Below the pieces are notes generated by a model. It was not told the DNA's origin. It ran no database searches and saw only the letters and a list, made by a program, of their open reading frames with translations. Source: Bacteroidota bacterium (GTDB lineage: Bacteria; Bacteroidota; Bacteroidia; Chitinophagales; LD1). From it: a stretch of DNA of 64,000 nt. Positions 33,690 through 43,541 of this stretch are shown piece by piece. The position numbers and the translations under genes are program-made. The stretch is from the NCBI GenBank assembly GCA_018267365.1, contig JAFDYQ010000011.1:45523-109522 (forward strand). Reading direction: 5' to 3'. Within the stretch, counting starts at the first letter, position 1; each line of letters starts with the position of its first letter.

Positions 33690-34178
33690 GTGCGTCAGAC
33701 TCTACCTTTTATACTACTGCTCCTCACACTATGCGCCTGCAAAAAGGACAAATCCAGCTACTGGATACTAAACGGGGTGAAGTACAGTACCGCTGCCTGC
33801 ACCTTTGATAAACTGACGGATACACCCTTTGCCGGGCACTATGGTATCACGGCTCAGGCTACTGCCTCGGGCCAGCCGGGCCGCATAGTGGTCTGCTATA
33901 GCAATACCAGCGGTACACCCGCTGACGGTACCTATAGCGTGATCACCGATGATGGTGTCAATACGCCGGGCCGCGCCGAACTGATGATCCGCGTGACCAC
34001 CGGCACGCCGGGCAGCGAGGTGGTCTATCACTCCCTAGGCGGCTCCGGCACAGATGGTGTGCAGTCTACCCCCGATAGTAAGAACAACAACCGCCTCACC
34101 CTGCGCGGTGCGGGCATCACCGTGGCCGGCGGTGGCGATACCACCTACCTCAGCCTAAACCTGACGCAGACCAACTAG
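33690..34178 (+). CDS. Lipoprotein of unknown function
   Basis: 162 aa, GTG start giving signal peptide MRQTLPFILLLLTLCACKKDK with lipobox CAC (Cys17 region). Mature part YWILNGVKYSTAACTFDKLTDTPFAGHYGITAQATA...GTYSVITDDG...VVYHSLGGSG is a beta-rich domain resembling small Bacteroidota surface lipoproteins. No specific family. An isolated gene between two toxin-antitoxin modules. Confidence 0.65.
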   Translation: MRQTLPFILLLLTLCACKKDKSSYWILNGVKYSTAACTFDKLTDTPFAGHYGITAQATASGQPGRIVVCYSNTSGTPADGTYSVITDDGVNTPGRAELMIRVTTGTPGSEVVYHSLGGSGTDGVQSTPDSKNNNRLTLRGAGITVAGGGDTTYLSLNLTQTN

Positions 34179-34254
34179 GAAAGGGCCATAGAATTATAAT
34201 AGGTCATTCCGGTGGGATTATGGGTTCCGCTATCTTCTTATTAATTTTAGAGTC

Positions 34255-34542
34255 ATGGAAAGATACTTTAAGATCAATGATGCCACTCCCAATGGTAAGA
34301 TTCTGATCTCAATGATCCATACGATGCTGGATTTTGATAGCAGCTGCGCTACCGATATCAGTCAGTCCGGCGCGGAGGCAGACCTGATCTATCCGGGCCG
34401 CAGATTGGATGATACGGAGCTCGAGTCTCTGACGCTCCTGATGGAGTCAGATCCGGAGGCTCCGGTAGAGGATGCCTTTAAAAATATACGCGAAACGCTG
34501 CACGCTAAGTACAATGACCATAATCCTAAAAAGGCGAGCTAG
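34255..34542 (+). CDS. Putative antitoxin of RelE/ParE-type module
   Basis: 95 aa. No recognised DNA-binding motif (ERYFKINDATPNGKILISMIHTMLDF...GRRLDDTELESLTLLMESDPEAPVEDAFKNIRETLHAKY). Overlaps the toxin start by 29 bp on the same strand, which is the arrangement of antitoxin-first type II modules. Function assigned from context. Confidence 0.6.
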   Translation: MERYFKINDATPNGKILISMIHTMLDFDSSCATDISQSGAEADLIYPGRRLDDTELESLTLLMESDPEAPVEDAFKNIRETLHAKYNDHNPKKAS

Positions 34543-34801
34543 TCAAGGTATCACAAGCCTGATAGACTATCTGATCTCAATAGGCTACCCCGAAAACGCC
34601 GAAACTTACCTGGAGAAGATAGAAGCTTTTATTTATGATCTTTCAAAGTATCATCATATCTACCGCCTATGCGAGCGGGAGAGTTGGCGCGCCAGGGCTT
34701 ATCATTGTGCAGTGTTTGATGGCAAATACGTTATTCCATTCAAAGTAACCGGTGATGCCATCCTCATCATGAACTTTATGCACGGCTCAAGAATACACTG
34801 A
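34514..34801 (+). CDS. RelE/ParE family toxin
   Basis: 95 aa from ATG 34514 (MTIILKRRASQGITSLIDYLISIGYPENAETYLEKIEAFIYDLSKYHHIYRLCERESWRARAYHCAVFDGKYVIPFKVTGDAILIMNFMHGSRIH). Follows the RelE/ParE fold: helix pair, YHHIYRLCE, then a beta-hairpin ending FMHGSR. Inhibits translation or gyrase depending on branch; not resolvable here. Confidence 0.8.
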   Translation: MTIILKRRASQGITSLIDYLISIGYPENAETYLEKIEAFIYDLSKYHHIYRLCERESWRARAYHCAVFDGKYVIPFKVTGDAILIMNFMHGSRIH

Positions 34802-34808
34802 GCCAGTA

Positions 34809-36206
34809 TCACACCTTACTCAGCAGCCATTCTTTCTCTGCAATGGCGGTAGTGGCAGCTATCTTGGCGTGTAGGGCGGCTTTTGCCTTTTTGTCATAAG
34901 GGCGCAGGTGCATGAGCCGACCGGCAGAGCGGAGGAAATTGCCATAGATGGTCTGGTGGTAGGTCTGCAGGTCCTTGCGCTTGAGCTGCTGCTTCATATT
35001 GCTGATGGTATAGTCCATCAGGTTGTACTCGTCCTGCTCGTAGTAGGTCTTGATCAGCAGTACGCGCGCATCCAGATCGGTGAACTGCTCTCTGATATCT
35101 ACCTGCTGTAGCAGGGCGCTCACATCTGCATACCGCCCCCGCGCAAAATAATACCGTGCCATGCAGTAGGCGTAGAAACCCTCGCGGATATCCGGCGCCA
35201 GCCGGCTTTTATATTCTTCGAGAAAGGCGGCCACCCAGTCGTATTTCTTCAGGCCGATGGCTATCGCCGCGATATTCTTGTAGGTAAAGGCCGAGAGGTA
35301 ATTATTCTCCTCAAAGACCTGGCGGCTCAGCCCTGCCTCATAGAGTTCAAATACCTCTACATAATATTTCTGCCCGCCGGTATTGAGGCGGCGGATACAG
35401 TAGTTGATAGCCAGGGTAAAGGCATCGCGCAGCTCACGCGGGTCTATGCGCGCAGAGGTAGTGAGCAGCAGTTTTTTCAGCGCAGCAAAGTAGTCCTCGT
35501 TATTAGGCTCGCGCAGGCAGAGATAGTTGTGATACAGCATGGCGGCCAGCGGGTCTGCCAGCAGGCGCTGCCGCTCTGCATCATTCATCTCTATGGGTGG
35601 CACGGCCTCGCGGTCCGACTTGAAGATGGTGCGGTAGGAGAGGATGTTGCAGGCATGCTTCAGCCGGTGTACCATGTAGAGTGCATCGAGATCGTGAGAG
35701 AGGCGCGCCATGCCCTCATTCTGCGCGCGACGATTGGTGATAGAGTGTATGTAGTGCTCCGTGTGCAGCTGCAGCTGATGGTAGTAGAGGCCGGGGCTGA
35801 GCGGGGCGGCGGTATCATAGTACTGCTGCGTATCGCTATAGCTGGCCAGAAACTGCTTCTCCAGCCCGCGGCGGCGCAGCGCCCGCGCCAGCAGCAGGCG
35901 GCGCTCCTCCTCGGCCTGCTCCATCTCGTGTATCGTGATGTAGCGCGTGAGGATGCGCGTGAGGTAGGTCATGACATGGCGTAGTTTAGCGAGGTCTGTT
36001 TTCTTTTTGCCAAAAACATGTAGATACGCCTCTGCTGCTGTAGGCTCGGTGCTTTTCTTTCTGCCATGGCAGAGATAGTCATACAGGCGGATCTCCTCCT
36101 CGCGGTAATTAAAGAAAGGCGAATGCAGCGCTTTGTCCATATCTTTCATCTCTGAGGGGCTGAGAGAGGAGAAAAGCTGGTAGAGATTGCTGTCTTGAAA
36201 TTTCAC
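34809..36206 (-). CDS. Conserved Bacteroidota helical-repeat protein
   Basis: 465 aa, no signal peptide. Begins MKFQDSNLYQLFSSLSPSEMKDMDKALHSPFFNYREEEIRLYDYLC, a start typical of a lineage-specific family, and continues as a TPR-like helical array (YKNIAAIAIGLKKYDWVAAFLEEYKSRLAPDIREGFYAYCMARYYFARGRYADVSALLQQVDIREQFTDLDARVLLIKTYYEQDEYN). Cytoplasmic; role unknown. ATG 36206 fits; convergent with the toxin gene. Confidence 0.8.
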   Translation of the reverse strand: MKFQDSNLYQLFSSLSPSEMKDMDKALHSPFFNYREEEIRLYDYLCHGRKKSTEPTAAEAYLHVFGKKKTDLAKLRHVMTYLTRILTRYITIHEMEQAEEERRLLLARALRRRGLEKQFLASYSDTQQYYDTAAPLSPGLYYHQLQLHTEHYIHSITNRRAQNEGMARLSHDLDALYMVHRLKHACNILSYRTIFKSDREAVPPIEMNDAERQRLLADPLAAMLYHNYLCLREPNNEDYFAALKKLLLTTSARIDPRELRDAFTLAINYCIRRLNTGGQKYYVEVFELYEAGLSRQVFEENNYLSAFTYKNIAAIAIGLKKYDWVAAFLEEYKSRLAPDIREGFYAYCMARYYFARGRYADVSALLQQVDIREQFTDLDARVLLIKTYYEQDEYNLMDYTISNMKQQLKRKDLQTYHQTIYGNFLRSAGRLMHLRPYDKKAKAALHAKIAATTAIAEKEWLLSKV

Positions 36207-36373
36207 TTTTTTCGATAAAATATAACCTGAATGTACTGTATTTACTGGATAATTGACCTTTTAAATGGCTTTAAATTTCCGATAAATACCATTATTTGAT
36301 CTTCTTTTTGGTTGTGCATTGTCGGACTTTCGTACTGTGAAAGTTCCTCATTAAACAACTAAAACAAACATAT

Positions 36374-39244
36374 ATGAATCGCTCACTACTACGACTGACA
36401 CTGCTGGCCTGCATGCTGATAGCCATGATGCAGACCCGGGCACAGGGCTGGATGAAGAAATACTCTCCGGACCAGATGATGGCTATCAATACGGTGTACC
36501 CCACTACAGACGGCGGCTACCTGACCACCGGCTGGAACCTCATGCAGCCCTACCAGCAGCGGGTCATGAAGGTAGACGGCCAGGGCAATGTGGTCTGGCA
36601 GCGTGAGGTAGACTCTATCTATAGTGTGACCTCCTCTGTGATATCGCAGCAGCGGGGGCTGATCATACTAGGTGTGGGCGTGCCACAGCCCGGCCAGGGC
36701 TCTCCTGCGGTACTGGTCAAGACGGATGAGAACGGGCAAAAGCTCTGGCAGCGGCCGCTGCACCCGGAGTGGACCATGTTCGCCGGCGTGGGCAATACGG
36801 ATATAGATACCACAGATGATGGCGGATTCATCTGTACCTATACCGCTATAGATACTACCGGCGGCAATACGCACCGGCACCTGTACGTGAGCCGCCTGGA
36901 CGCCGTGGGAGCAGTGCTGTGGGATAGCACCTACTTCTATGCTGATACGACTACGGTCACGTATTCCATCAAGAACAATGCCGGCAGCGACGGCTTTATG
37001 ATCACAGCAGGGCATGACGTGACACACGGCACCTCGCTGCTGAAAATAGATGAGACCGGTCACACGCAGTGGGAGTACCGCCCCGCTACGCCGCACAATC
37101 TCTCCGCCTCTGTAGCCATAGACGGCAATATCATAGTGACTGAGTCACAGATAGCAGGGGGTGGTGCCGGTACCAACTACCTGAGCGGTATCTCACCTGC
37201 AGGCAATGTGCTCTGGACGCATACCTACTCACTGCCAGACAGTATGAGCTGGTATGGCGAGACGATGGTCTACAGCGACTATACCATAGCACTGATCGGT
37301 GGCAAGTTTGGCGCGCAGGATAAATTCTCCGTGAGCCTGGCAGATACGGCGGGCAATATCCTGCGCTACACGCGGATCTTCACCGGCAACCTGGGCAATC
37401 AATCAGCACTCTACTCTACACAAAATAAATGCGTAGCCCGTGCCCATGATGGCGGCATCGTACTGGGCGGCTGGATACAGAGCGACCCGGCGGGCTATAG
37501 CGGCTTCCTGATCAAAACGGATAGCACCGGGCAGGTATATCCGGGCGGCGTATCAGGTCTGGTCTATGCGGATGTGAATAACAACTGCACACAAGATGCC
37601 GCCGAACTCACCGTGCCTCAGGCGTATGTGACGTATGCCAATGTGCATGATACATTCACCGTGCTCACGCATGAGGGGTTCTATGCGCTGGGGCTGGATA
37701 CTGGTGCCTACGGGATCTCCGTCACACCACCATCTCCCTACTGGCAGCCATCCAGCTGCAACCCTGCTACTGTCAGCCTGCCTGCCGGCACTGACTCTAC
37801 CATCTCCCTGGCTGTGACACCTGTGGTATCTGCGCCATATATCGTGATCAATGGCCACCTGGGCCGTCAGGTGCTGTGCAGGCCGGTGACGTATACTGCG
37901 CAGTACTGCAATACGGGTACAGCGCCCTTCACAGGTATCGTACAGTTCACTGTAGACACGCTGCTGCAGGTAGATAGCTCCTCTATACCGTGGCTGTCAC
38001 ATACCGGCAATATTTACAACTTCCTGATGAATCCGCTCGGAGTACTGGAGTGCGGCACGATAGAGCTCTACTGCACAGTACCATGCGATGTGGCAGACCT
38101 GGGCCGCACAGCCTGTATCAATGCGCAGGCATTTCAGGATACGATCGTAAACCCTAACCCGCAGTGGGATGGTTCTAACCTGCGCATGAGCGTGAGCTAC
38201 GACCAGACTACAGACAGCGTCACCTTCCTGCTGCAAAATCTCGGCCACGGCACCATGAGCAGCCCACAGGGCCTGACCGTGATAGAGGACAATGTGATCC
38301 TGATCACCACGCCGGTACAGATACCTGCCGGTGCGCAGATCCATAAGAGCTTCCAGGCCACCGGTACTACACTGCGCGCTACGGTACCACAGACACCATA
38401 CAATCCCTACTCTACCTTCACTACTGCTGCTATAGAGGCGGTAGGTGGCAGTGGAGGACCTGTCAGCCTGGGCTATATCACGCAATATCCATACAACGGC
38501 TACTCCAGCTACAGCTATATGGAGTGTGCAGAGATACGCGGCGCCTATGATCCTAATGAGAAATCTGTATCACCTAAGGGTGCAGGCACCGACCACCTGA
38601 TAGATACCAATGTAGTGCTGGAGTACGCTATAGACTTTCAGAATACGGGTACGGATACGGCCTATGCGGTGACGCTGGTAGATACACTGGCCTCATACCT
38701 GGATCCGTCTACCCTGCGCCTGGTATCGAGCAGCCATGATGCACAGCTGACTGTGGTGCGCAATGTAGCTACCTTTACCATCAGCAATGCACGTGTGCCG
38801 GATAGCGCTACCAACCTGCTGGGCAGCATGGGCTTTGTAAAGTTCAGCATCAGGCAGCGTGCGCATAATACTGTGGGTACTGTGATCAATAATAAAGCCG
38901 GTATCATCTTTGACTACAACCCGCCCGTGATCACCAATACAGCCACCGTGCGCATAGGCCGCGTCCTGCTGACCGGCATAGAGAACCTCTACCACAAGCC
39001 ACTCGACATCGCCGCCTATCCTAACCCATTCACCACTACTACCACCATCTCTGTAGGGGGCGATGATTTCCGCACGATGACGCTGCGCATCTATGACCTG
39101 ACAGGCCGTGTGGTGCGTACGCAGGAGGTGCAGCATACAGACCACTTTGTACTGGACCGCGAGGGTCTCTCTGGTGGCTCCTATATCTTTGAGGTCTGGG
39201 GCGATGGGCAGAAGATCGGCACGGGCAAAATGATAGCTGACTGA
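36374..39244 (+). CDS. Large secreted T9SS protein with repeat-rich N-terminus
   Basis: 956 aa. Signal peptide to about residue 23. Residues 30-400 contain repeated TTDDGGFICTYTAID-like and LIKTDSTGQ units of a propeller-like domain; 410-480 a carboxypeptidase-regulatory-like beta domain (GLVYADVNNNCTQDAAE); then several immunoglobulin-like domains; AYDPNEKSVSPKG with LEYAIDFQNTGTDTAYAVTLVDTLASYLDPSTLRL is a conserved Bacteroidota block; the last ~80 residues (AYPNPFTTTTTISVGGDDFRTMTLRIYDLTGRVVRTQEVQHTDHFVLDREGLSGGSYIFEVWGDGQKIGTGKMIAD) are the sorting domain. Exported surface protein. Confidence 0.9.
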   Translation: MNRSLLRLTLLACMLIAMMQTRAQGWMKKYSPDQMMAINTVYPTTDGGYLTTGWNLMQPYQQRVMKVDGQGNVVWQREVDSIYSVTSSVISQQRGLIILGVGVPQPGQGSPAVLVKTDENGQKLWQRPLHPEWTMFAGVGNTDIDTTDDGGFICTYTAIDTTGGNTHRHLYVSRLDAVGAVLWDSTYFYADTTTVTYSIKNNAGSDGFMITAGHDVTHGTSLLKIDETGHTQWEYRPATPHNLSASVAIDGNIIVTESQIAGGGAGTNYLSGISPAGNVLWTHTYSLPDSMSWYGETMVYSDYTIALIGGKFGAQDKFSVSLADTAGNILRYTRIFTGNLGNQSALYSTQNKCVARAHDGGIVLGGWIQSDPAGYSGFLIKTDSTGQVYPGGVSGLVYADVNNNCTQDAAELTVPQAYVTYANVHDTFTVLTHEGFYALGLDTGAYGISVTPPSPYWQPSSCNPATVSLPAGTDSTISLAVTPVVSAPYIVINGHLGRQVLCRPVTYTAQYCNTGTAPFTGIVQFTVDTLLQVDSSSIPWLSHTGNIYNFLMNPLGVLECGTIELYCTVPCDVADLGRTACINAQAFQDTIVNPNPQWDGSNLRMSVSYDQTTDSVTFLLQNLGHGTMSSPQGLTVIEDNVILITTPVQIPAGAQIHKSFQATGTTLRATVPQTPYNPYSTFTTAAIEAVGGSGGPVSLGYITQYPYNGYSSYSYMECAEIRGAYDPNEKSVSPKGAGTDHLIDTNVVLEYAIDFQNTGTDTAYAVTLVDTLASYLDPSTLRLVSSSHDAQLTVVRNVATFTISNARVPDSATNLLGSMGFVKFSIRQRAHNTVGTVINNKAGIIFDYNPPVITNTATVRIGRVLLTGIENLYHKPLDIAAYPNPFTTTTTISVGGDDFRTMTLRIYDLTGRVVRTQEVQHTDHFVLDREGLSGGSYIFEVWGDGQKIGTGKMIAD

Positions 39245-39266
39245 TACTACCTGTGCGAAAGGAAAG

Positions 39267-39294
39267 GCCGCTTGTCTCTGACAGGCGGCTTTTG
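39267..39294 (+). terminator. Terminator of the large T9SS gene
   Basis: GCCGCTTGTC pairs with GACAGGCGGC (small bulge), then TTTT. A second hairpin, GCCGCC/GGCGGT with T7, follows at 39313-39347, a back-up terminator or repeat-derived palindrome. Confidence 0.75.
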
Positions 39295-39512
39295 ATGTTT
39301 TGTTTTAGTCTGTGACGGTGCCGCCTCCGGCGGTGCCGTTTTTTTATTTGGCTGGTGTGATCGGTTCAGGCGAGGACGTTTGAACCAGAGGGAGAGTAGA
39401 AACTACTATCATTGATGCCATCGCTCAGTTTTACCCTGTAGCACCTTTCTAGGCACCAGGGTTTCAAGCGTATGATGTAGTGCCATAAATGACGCATACT
39501 ATCAGATCACCA

Positions 39513-41339
39513 CTATAGCTCCCTGCGCCATACACCGCACTCAGTAGCAGCATAAATGTAGGGTGGCAATATGATCAGTGACTTGGTAATAGACACCATG
39601 CCATCAGATATATCTCCCCAGCTCAGTCCATTATCAGTAGATTTGTAGACCTTGCCGCTAAAATCACTAGCGTAGAGATTATGACCGTCTGTAGCCAGCG
39701 CATAGACATGAGTATCATGTATACCCGAGCTGGCAGCCGTCCACGTATTCCCATTATCAGTAGAGGCATATATTGCAGCACCTGAGTTGGTCCCGGCATA
39801 AAATGTCCCCCCTTTTGCCAATAGTGCCATAACAGGAGCCCCAGGACCGCTGATACTGCTCCACGTAGCACCATCTGTAGACCGGTACATATGTCCTGCT
39901 GCATACGTGATGATAAATGAATCATTCACTGCAAAACCAGTTACGGTATAGGTCGGTATATTAGTAGCTGTCCAGGTATTGCCATGATCTGTAGAGCGGT
40001 AGGCACCATTATCCGTACCTGCCAGAAGAGTATTCCCTATTACCGCCATAGCATATACCCAGTTTCCCGATGTCGTGCCTGTGATCATCAGGTTCGTCCA
40101 GTTCTGGCCATTGTCAGAGGTTCTGTAGATGCCATTGGGTGTGCCAGCATAGAGGTAGGCACCATCTGTAGTCATGCAGCTGGCATATATGCCAGCTGCC
40201 GGCTGGCTCGTGGGTAGCGCCCTGTCTCCCCAGGTATCACCCGCATCGGTGGTGGCAAATACGCCACCGTAATGTGTAATGGGTAATATATCGGTCAGAG
40301 CAAATAAAACATTGTTGCATGAATACACTCCATGCACAGGTATCTCTGCCAATCCTGTAGAAGATGCCTGCCAAGAGTTAGCATTGTCTGATGATACAAA
40401 AAGACCATCTCCCCAAGTACCGGCCAGCAATTTACTACCACAGAGTGTGATAGCCCAGACATAAGAATTAGAAAGTCCTGCATTTACCGATACCCATCTA
40501 TTACCATGATCTGTTGATTGAAATACTCCATCGCCATTTGTACACACGTATACATTGCCACCTTGTACTGATACTGCCATGATCTGGCTGGCGGAGATGG
40601 CGGTGATGCGCGTCCAGGTCTGGCCATGATCGGCAGAGGTATACGCGCCACCGTTCAGTGTACCGGCATAGAGCGTAGAGCCGTCTGCAGCTACAGAGAC
40701 TACCGTATTGTCTGACAGACCGCTACCGGCTGCCCAGTGGCTGCCCCCATCTGTAGAGAAATAGATGCCATATCCATACGAGCCTGTGACCAATGTGTCT
40801 CCATTCACCACCAGTCCATATAGCTGCGGCGATCCCGGTAGTCCGTTATTGAGCGCTGTCCATTGGCCGCCGTTATTGGCAGATACATACACACCGGCAC
40901 TGCCGGCTGAATATATTTTAGAGCCACTGGCCACCAGTTTCATGACACCACTATTGCCAGATCCAGGATTGTACTTGGTCCAGGTCGCCCCGTGATCAGA
41001 TGACATGAATACGCCGTCACCATTAGATCCGGCATATACTTTTCCACCACTGGCCAGCACACAGCGATTGTCGTAGAGTGTTCCCATGCCGGTCCTCGAG
41101 GCAGACCAGGTACTACCATTGTCACTACTACGGTATATGCCATATGCGGTCGCAGCATAGATATATGTACCGTCATATGCCAAGCCGTACACGATGCCGC
41201 CTGATGGGCCCTTGGTCTGTATCCATCTTTGCCCGGTACCGCCGGGGGGATTATTACTGTTGCTGCCGTTATTGTGACTACAGGAGGTCATCAGGTAGAG
41301 GATGCCTGTCAGGATCGTAGCGCTGAGGAGATTTTTCAT
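39513..41339 (-). CDS. Asp-box (BNR) beta-propeller lipoprotein
   Basis: 608 aa. Lipobox LMTSC (Cys20), then about 13 Asp-box repeats of S-x-D-x-G-x-T-W form (SSDNGSTWSA, SSDHGATWTK, STDGGSHWAA, SADHGQTWTR, STDHGNTWTA, STDNGNTWTA, STDNGLSWGD). Built like YCF48/sialidase-type multi-bladed propellers. Outer-surface sugar-binding, photosystem-type scaffold or peptidase-like roles cannot be told from sequence; no catalytic sialidase residues visible. Monocistronic. Confidence 0.85.
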   Translation of the reverse strand: MKNLLSATILTGILYLMTSCSHNNGSNSNNPPGGTGQRWIQTKGPSGGIVYGLAYDGTYIYAATAYGIYRSSDNGSTWSASRTGMGTLYDNRCVLASGGKVYAGSNGDGVFMSSDHGATWTKYNPGSGNSGVMKLVASGSKIYSAGSAGVYVSANNGGQWTALNNGLPGSPQLYGLVVNGDTLVTGSYGYGIYFSTDGGSHWAAGSGLSDNTVVSVAADGSTLYAGTLNGGAYTSADHGQTWTRITAISASQIMAVSVQGGNVYVCTNGDGVFQSTDHGNRWVSVNAGLSNSYVWAITLCGSKLLAGTWGDGLFVSSDNANSWQASSTGLAEIPVHGVYSCNNVLFALTDILPITHYGGVFATTDAGDTWGDRALPTSQPAAGIYASCMTTDGAYLYAGTPNGIYRTSDNGQNWTNLMITGTTSGNWVYAMAVIGNTLLAGTDNGAYRSTDHGNTWTATNIPTYTVTGFAVNDSFIITYAAGHMYRSTDGATWSSISGPGAPVMALLAKGGTFYAGTNSGAAIYASTDNGNTWTAASSGIHDTHVYALATDGHNLYASDFSGKVYKSTDNGLSWGDISDGMVSITKSLIILPPYIYAATECGVWRREL

Positions 41340-41367
41340 ATATGGGGTGGGTTGGTTTTACAGTGTA

Positions 41368-42699
41368 TTATGAGCCAGGGGTAAAATCTTCCATACGGAT
41401 CTCCTCTCTGAAGCGACGCACCTCGCGCTGCATAAATCTGGTGAGCAATGTAGCCGCTACCAGAGCGCCGAGTAGCAGAAACAGCCAGGACCACAGGTAG
41501 AGCATGCCCAGTGCATCATTCATGAGTATAGCCAGTGAGCGGACCTTGATCGATGCGAGTAGCACGACTAGCGGCAGGAGTAGCAACACTACGATGAGTA
41601 TAGGATACGTCCATCCCAGAGCTGGCCTCAGGATGCTCCGCAGTACCACATCATTGGTATACTTCTTTCGTGTAGTATGATTGAGCACGGCTATATACTG
41701 ACCACTCTCTTTGCCGTCCTCTACAGCCCAGATGACTGTCATGACATTGGAGGTCCGTGCTGCCACGTCCCAGTTGTATAGCTGCACACTGTGCTCTCTA
41801 CCCTTGTCATCTATCAGAAATATCTGATCGTGAATAGTAGTGGATGAGTGTACACTAGCGGGGCTGTAAGTGCCGGTAGCAGAGTTGTACGATCCGCCGG
41901 TACTGTATACCTGCGTGCTGGATATTTTGTCAGCATCCACCACTGTGCCTGACATGGTATATACAGTGTAGTCCTTGCGGGCCCTGAGCACAGGCATCTG
42001 ATAGTAGTAGGGCCTCCTTCGTGTGACCAGCACAGGGATGACCACTACCAATAAGATAAAGGTGATAATGTACAGCACCGGCATAGATGCCTCCAGTGTC
42101 CACTTCCTTATTTTCTTCTTTTCAGCCGCATCTGCCTCCGCAGCATCACTTTCATTTTGCTGCTGTGCCGCCTGTATCTGCTTGTACTCTGCCGAGTTTT
42201 TGTATGCTTCTGCTTCCTGTTCACGTTTCAGCCGGAGGGGCAGATATACACTGGCTATCTCTGCCGGGACCTGCTTTGCCACTACCTGCCGTGCAAACGC
42301 CGGGTCATTTTCATAGGCCTCTTCCTTTTTTTTCCACTCGTAGGCAGGGGTGCCTTCTTTCAGCCGCTCCGTCTTTGCGGGGTCTAGCTGGTCATAGACT
42401 GATAGTATTAACTGGCCGGCAGCGCCAGAGTACATGGTGTTGTATTTTTTCTCCTTTTCTGTAAAGGCCCAGCTGCGTGTCTGAGATACGACAGTGGTGA
42501 TGACGTCCTGCAGGATATGATATGCCGCACATTGCTTGGCCTTGGTATCGAGGTCATCAGAGCCGTGCACTTCAGCCTCTACTTTGGCCATGGTGGGCAT
42601 CTGGCTGATATAGCTATCGCCCCCGGCATGCAGACGCTGACAGCAGGCTGCCATCATCATGATCAGGCATAACTGTCTCACTAAAGGAATTTTTAACAA
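41368..42699 (-). CDS. Membrane protein of unknown function
   Basis: 443 aa. Signal peptide, a long Glu/Lys/Ala-rich region (about 40-205, likely coiled coil), TM segment VLYIITFILLVVVIPVLV, then a loop-rich domain (YSTGGSYNSATGTYSPASVHSSTTIHDQIFLIDDKGREHSVQLYNW) and two C-terminal TM segments (ILIVVLLLLPLVVLLASI, LYLWSWLFLLLGALVAATLL). No recognised family. Topology suggests N-terminal domain outside and the middle loop inside. Confidence 0.65.
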   Translation of the reverse strand: MLKIPLVRQLCLIMMMAACCQRLHAGGDSYISQMPTMAKVEAEVHGSDDLDTKAKQCAAYHILQDVITTVVSQTRSWAFTEKEKKYNTMYSGAAGQLILSVYDQLDPAKTERLKEGTPAYEWKKKEEAYENDPAFARQVVAKQVPAEIASVYLPLRLKREQEAEAYKNSAEYKQIQAAQQQNESDAAEADAAEKKKIRKWTLEASMPVLYIITFILLVVVIPVLVTRRRPYYYQMPVLRARKDYTVYTMSGTVVDADKISSTQVYSTGGSYNSATGTYSPASVHSSTTIHDQIFLIDDKGREHSVQLYNWDVAARTSNVMTVIWAVEDGKESGQYIAVLNHTTRKKYTNDVVLRSILRPALGWTYPILIVVLLLLPLVVLLASIKVRSLAILMNDALGMLYLWSWLFLLLGALVAATLLTRFMQREVRRFREEIRMEDFTPGS

Positions 42700-42826
42700 T
42701 ATAGGATAGTTGCAATAATTAACAGATATGAATCGGCGGTATAGAAAAATAATTCGGCCAATAAGAGTAAAAATACGGGTAGTTTCCCCCGACGCGAGTT
42801 TCCAAGCTCATGACTAGGACATATTC

Positions 42827-42945
42827 CACCATCGTTGATGTTTAGCGTCCCCGCTGTTCGGGATTTACAATCCCGAACTACATCACCGTGGATTTCAAAT
42901 CCACGGCTATCACACTTTCGGATTGCAAATCCGAAAGTGCTAGTT
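42827..42945. repeat. Multi-hairpin element P1 with half GTTTAGCG element
   Basis: Three consecutive palindromes: TTCGGGATT/AATCCCGAA with loop TAC (42857-42877); CCGTGGATT/AATCCACGG with loop TCA (42886-42906); CACTTTCGGATT/AATCCGAAAGTG with loop GCA (42913-42939). A decayed GTTGATGTTTAGCG half-element precedes at 42834. Confidence 0.9.
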
Positions 42946-42998
42946 CAAGTGTTCTGAGGGGAACAGACCGCTTAGACCAGAAGGGTAGCGTTTATAGC

Positions 42999-43241
42999 CT
43001 ACTCAGGCATATCGGGAGTGATAGATACCATATGTGCTTCTCGTGACACAGACAGGGGTATCGGCATATTCTCCTGATACAAAGATTCTATATATCCCTC
43101 TATAGCTTCCTTAGCATGTGCTAATGCTTCCTCTTTCGTATCGCCGTGAGTGAAGCAGCCATCTAAATCAGGCACTATCACACTATAGCGTCCATCGTCC
43201 TCCGGCATCAGCACGACCAGGTATTCCATTGGTTTCTTCAT
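42999..43241 (-). CDS. HicB family antitoxin-like protein (orphan)
   Basis: 80 aa. MEYLVVLMPEDDGRYSVIVPDLDGCFTHGDTKEEALAHAKEAIEGYIESLYQENMPIP is the RNase H-like HicB fold. The usual C-terminal DNA-binding domain is missing. No HicA partner is found on either side (P1 upstream, hairpin element downstream), so it is an orphan. Confidence 0.85.
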   Translation of the reverse strand: MKKPMEYLVVLMPEDDGRYSVIVPDLDGCFTHGDTKEEALAHAKEAIEGYIESLYQENMPIPLSVSREAHMVSITPDMPE

Positions 43242-43375
43242 GATGTAAAATTATGTATGGTATAAGATAAGCTGCTGTACCGGATGGCAAATGCGGAAGC
43301 GATATACCTCAGCAGCCCGGACTATAGTCGGTAGAAAATGGAAAAGGGTTGTATGGATACAAAGATTCCGGCATA

Positions 43376-43535
43376 GTTGGTGTTTAGCGCAGCGTCACCT
43401 AGGGTTACTACACTACTTATTCCCTATTCCCTATTCTCTATCCCACAGCTGTTCGGGATTTACAATCCCGAACTACATCATCGTGGATTTCAAATCCACG
43501 GCTATCACACTTTCGCGTTGCAAATCCGAAAGTGC
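43376..43535. repeat. GTTTAGCGCAGCG half-element and multi-hairpin element P2
   Basis: 43376-43400 carries GTTGGTGTTTAGCGCAGCG. 43452-43472 and 43482-43500 repeat the P1 stems TTCGGGATT/AATCCCGAA and CGTGGATT/AATCCACG with the same loops; the third hairpin (43508-43534) has lost several pairs (CGCGTT against AATCCG). Confidence 0.9.
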
Positions 43536-43541
43536 CAGTTC

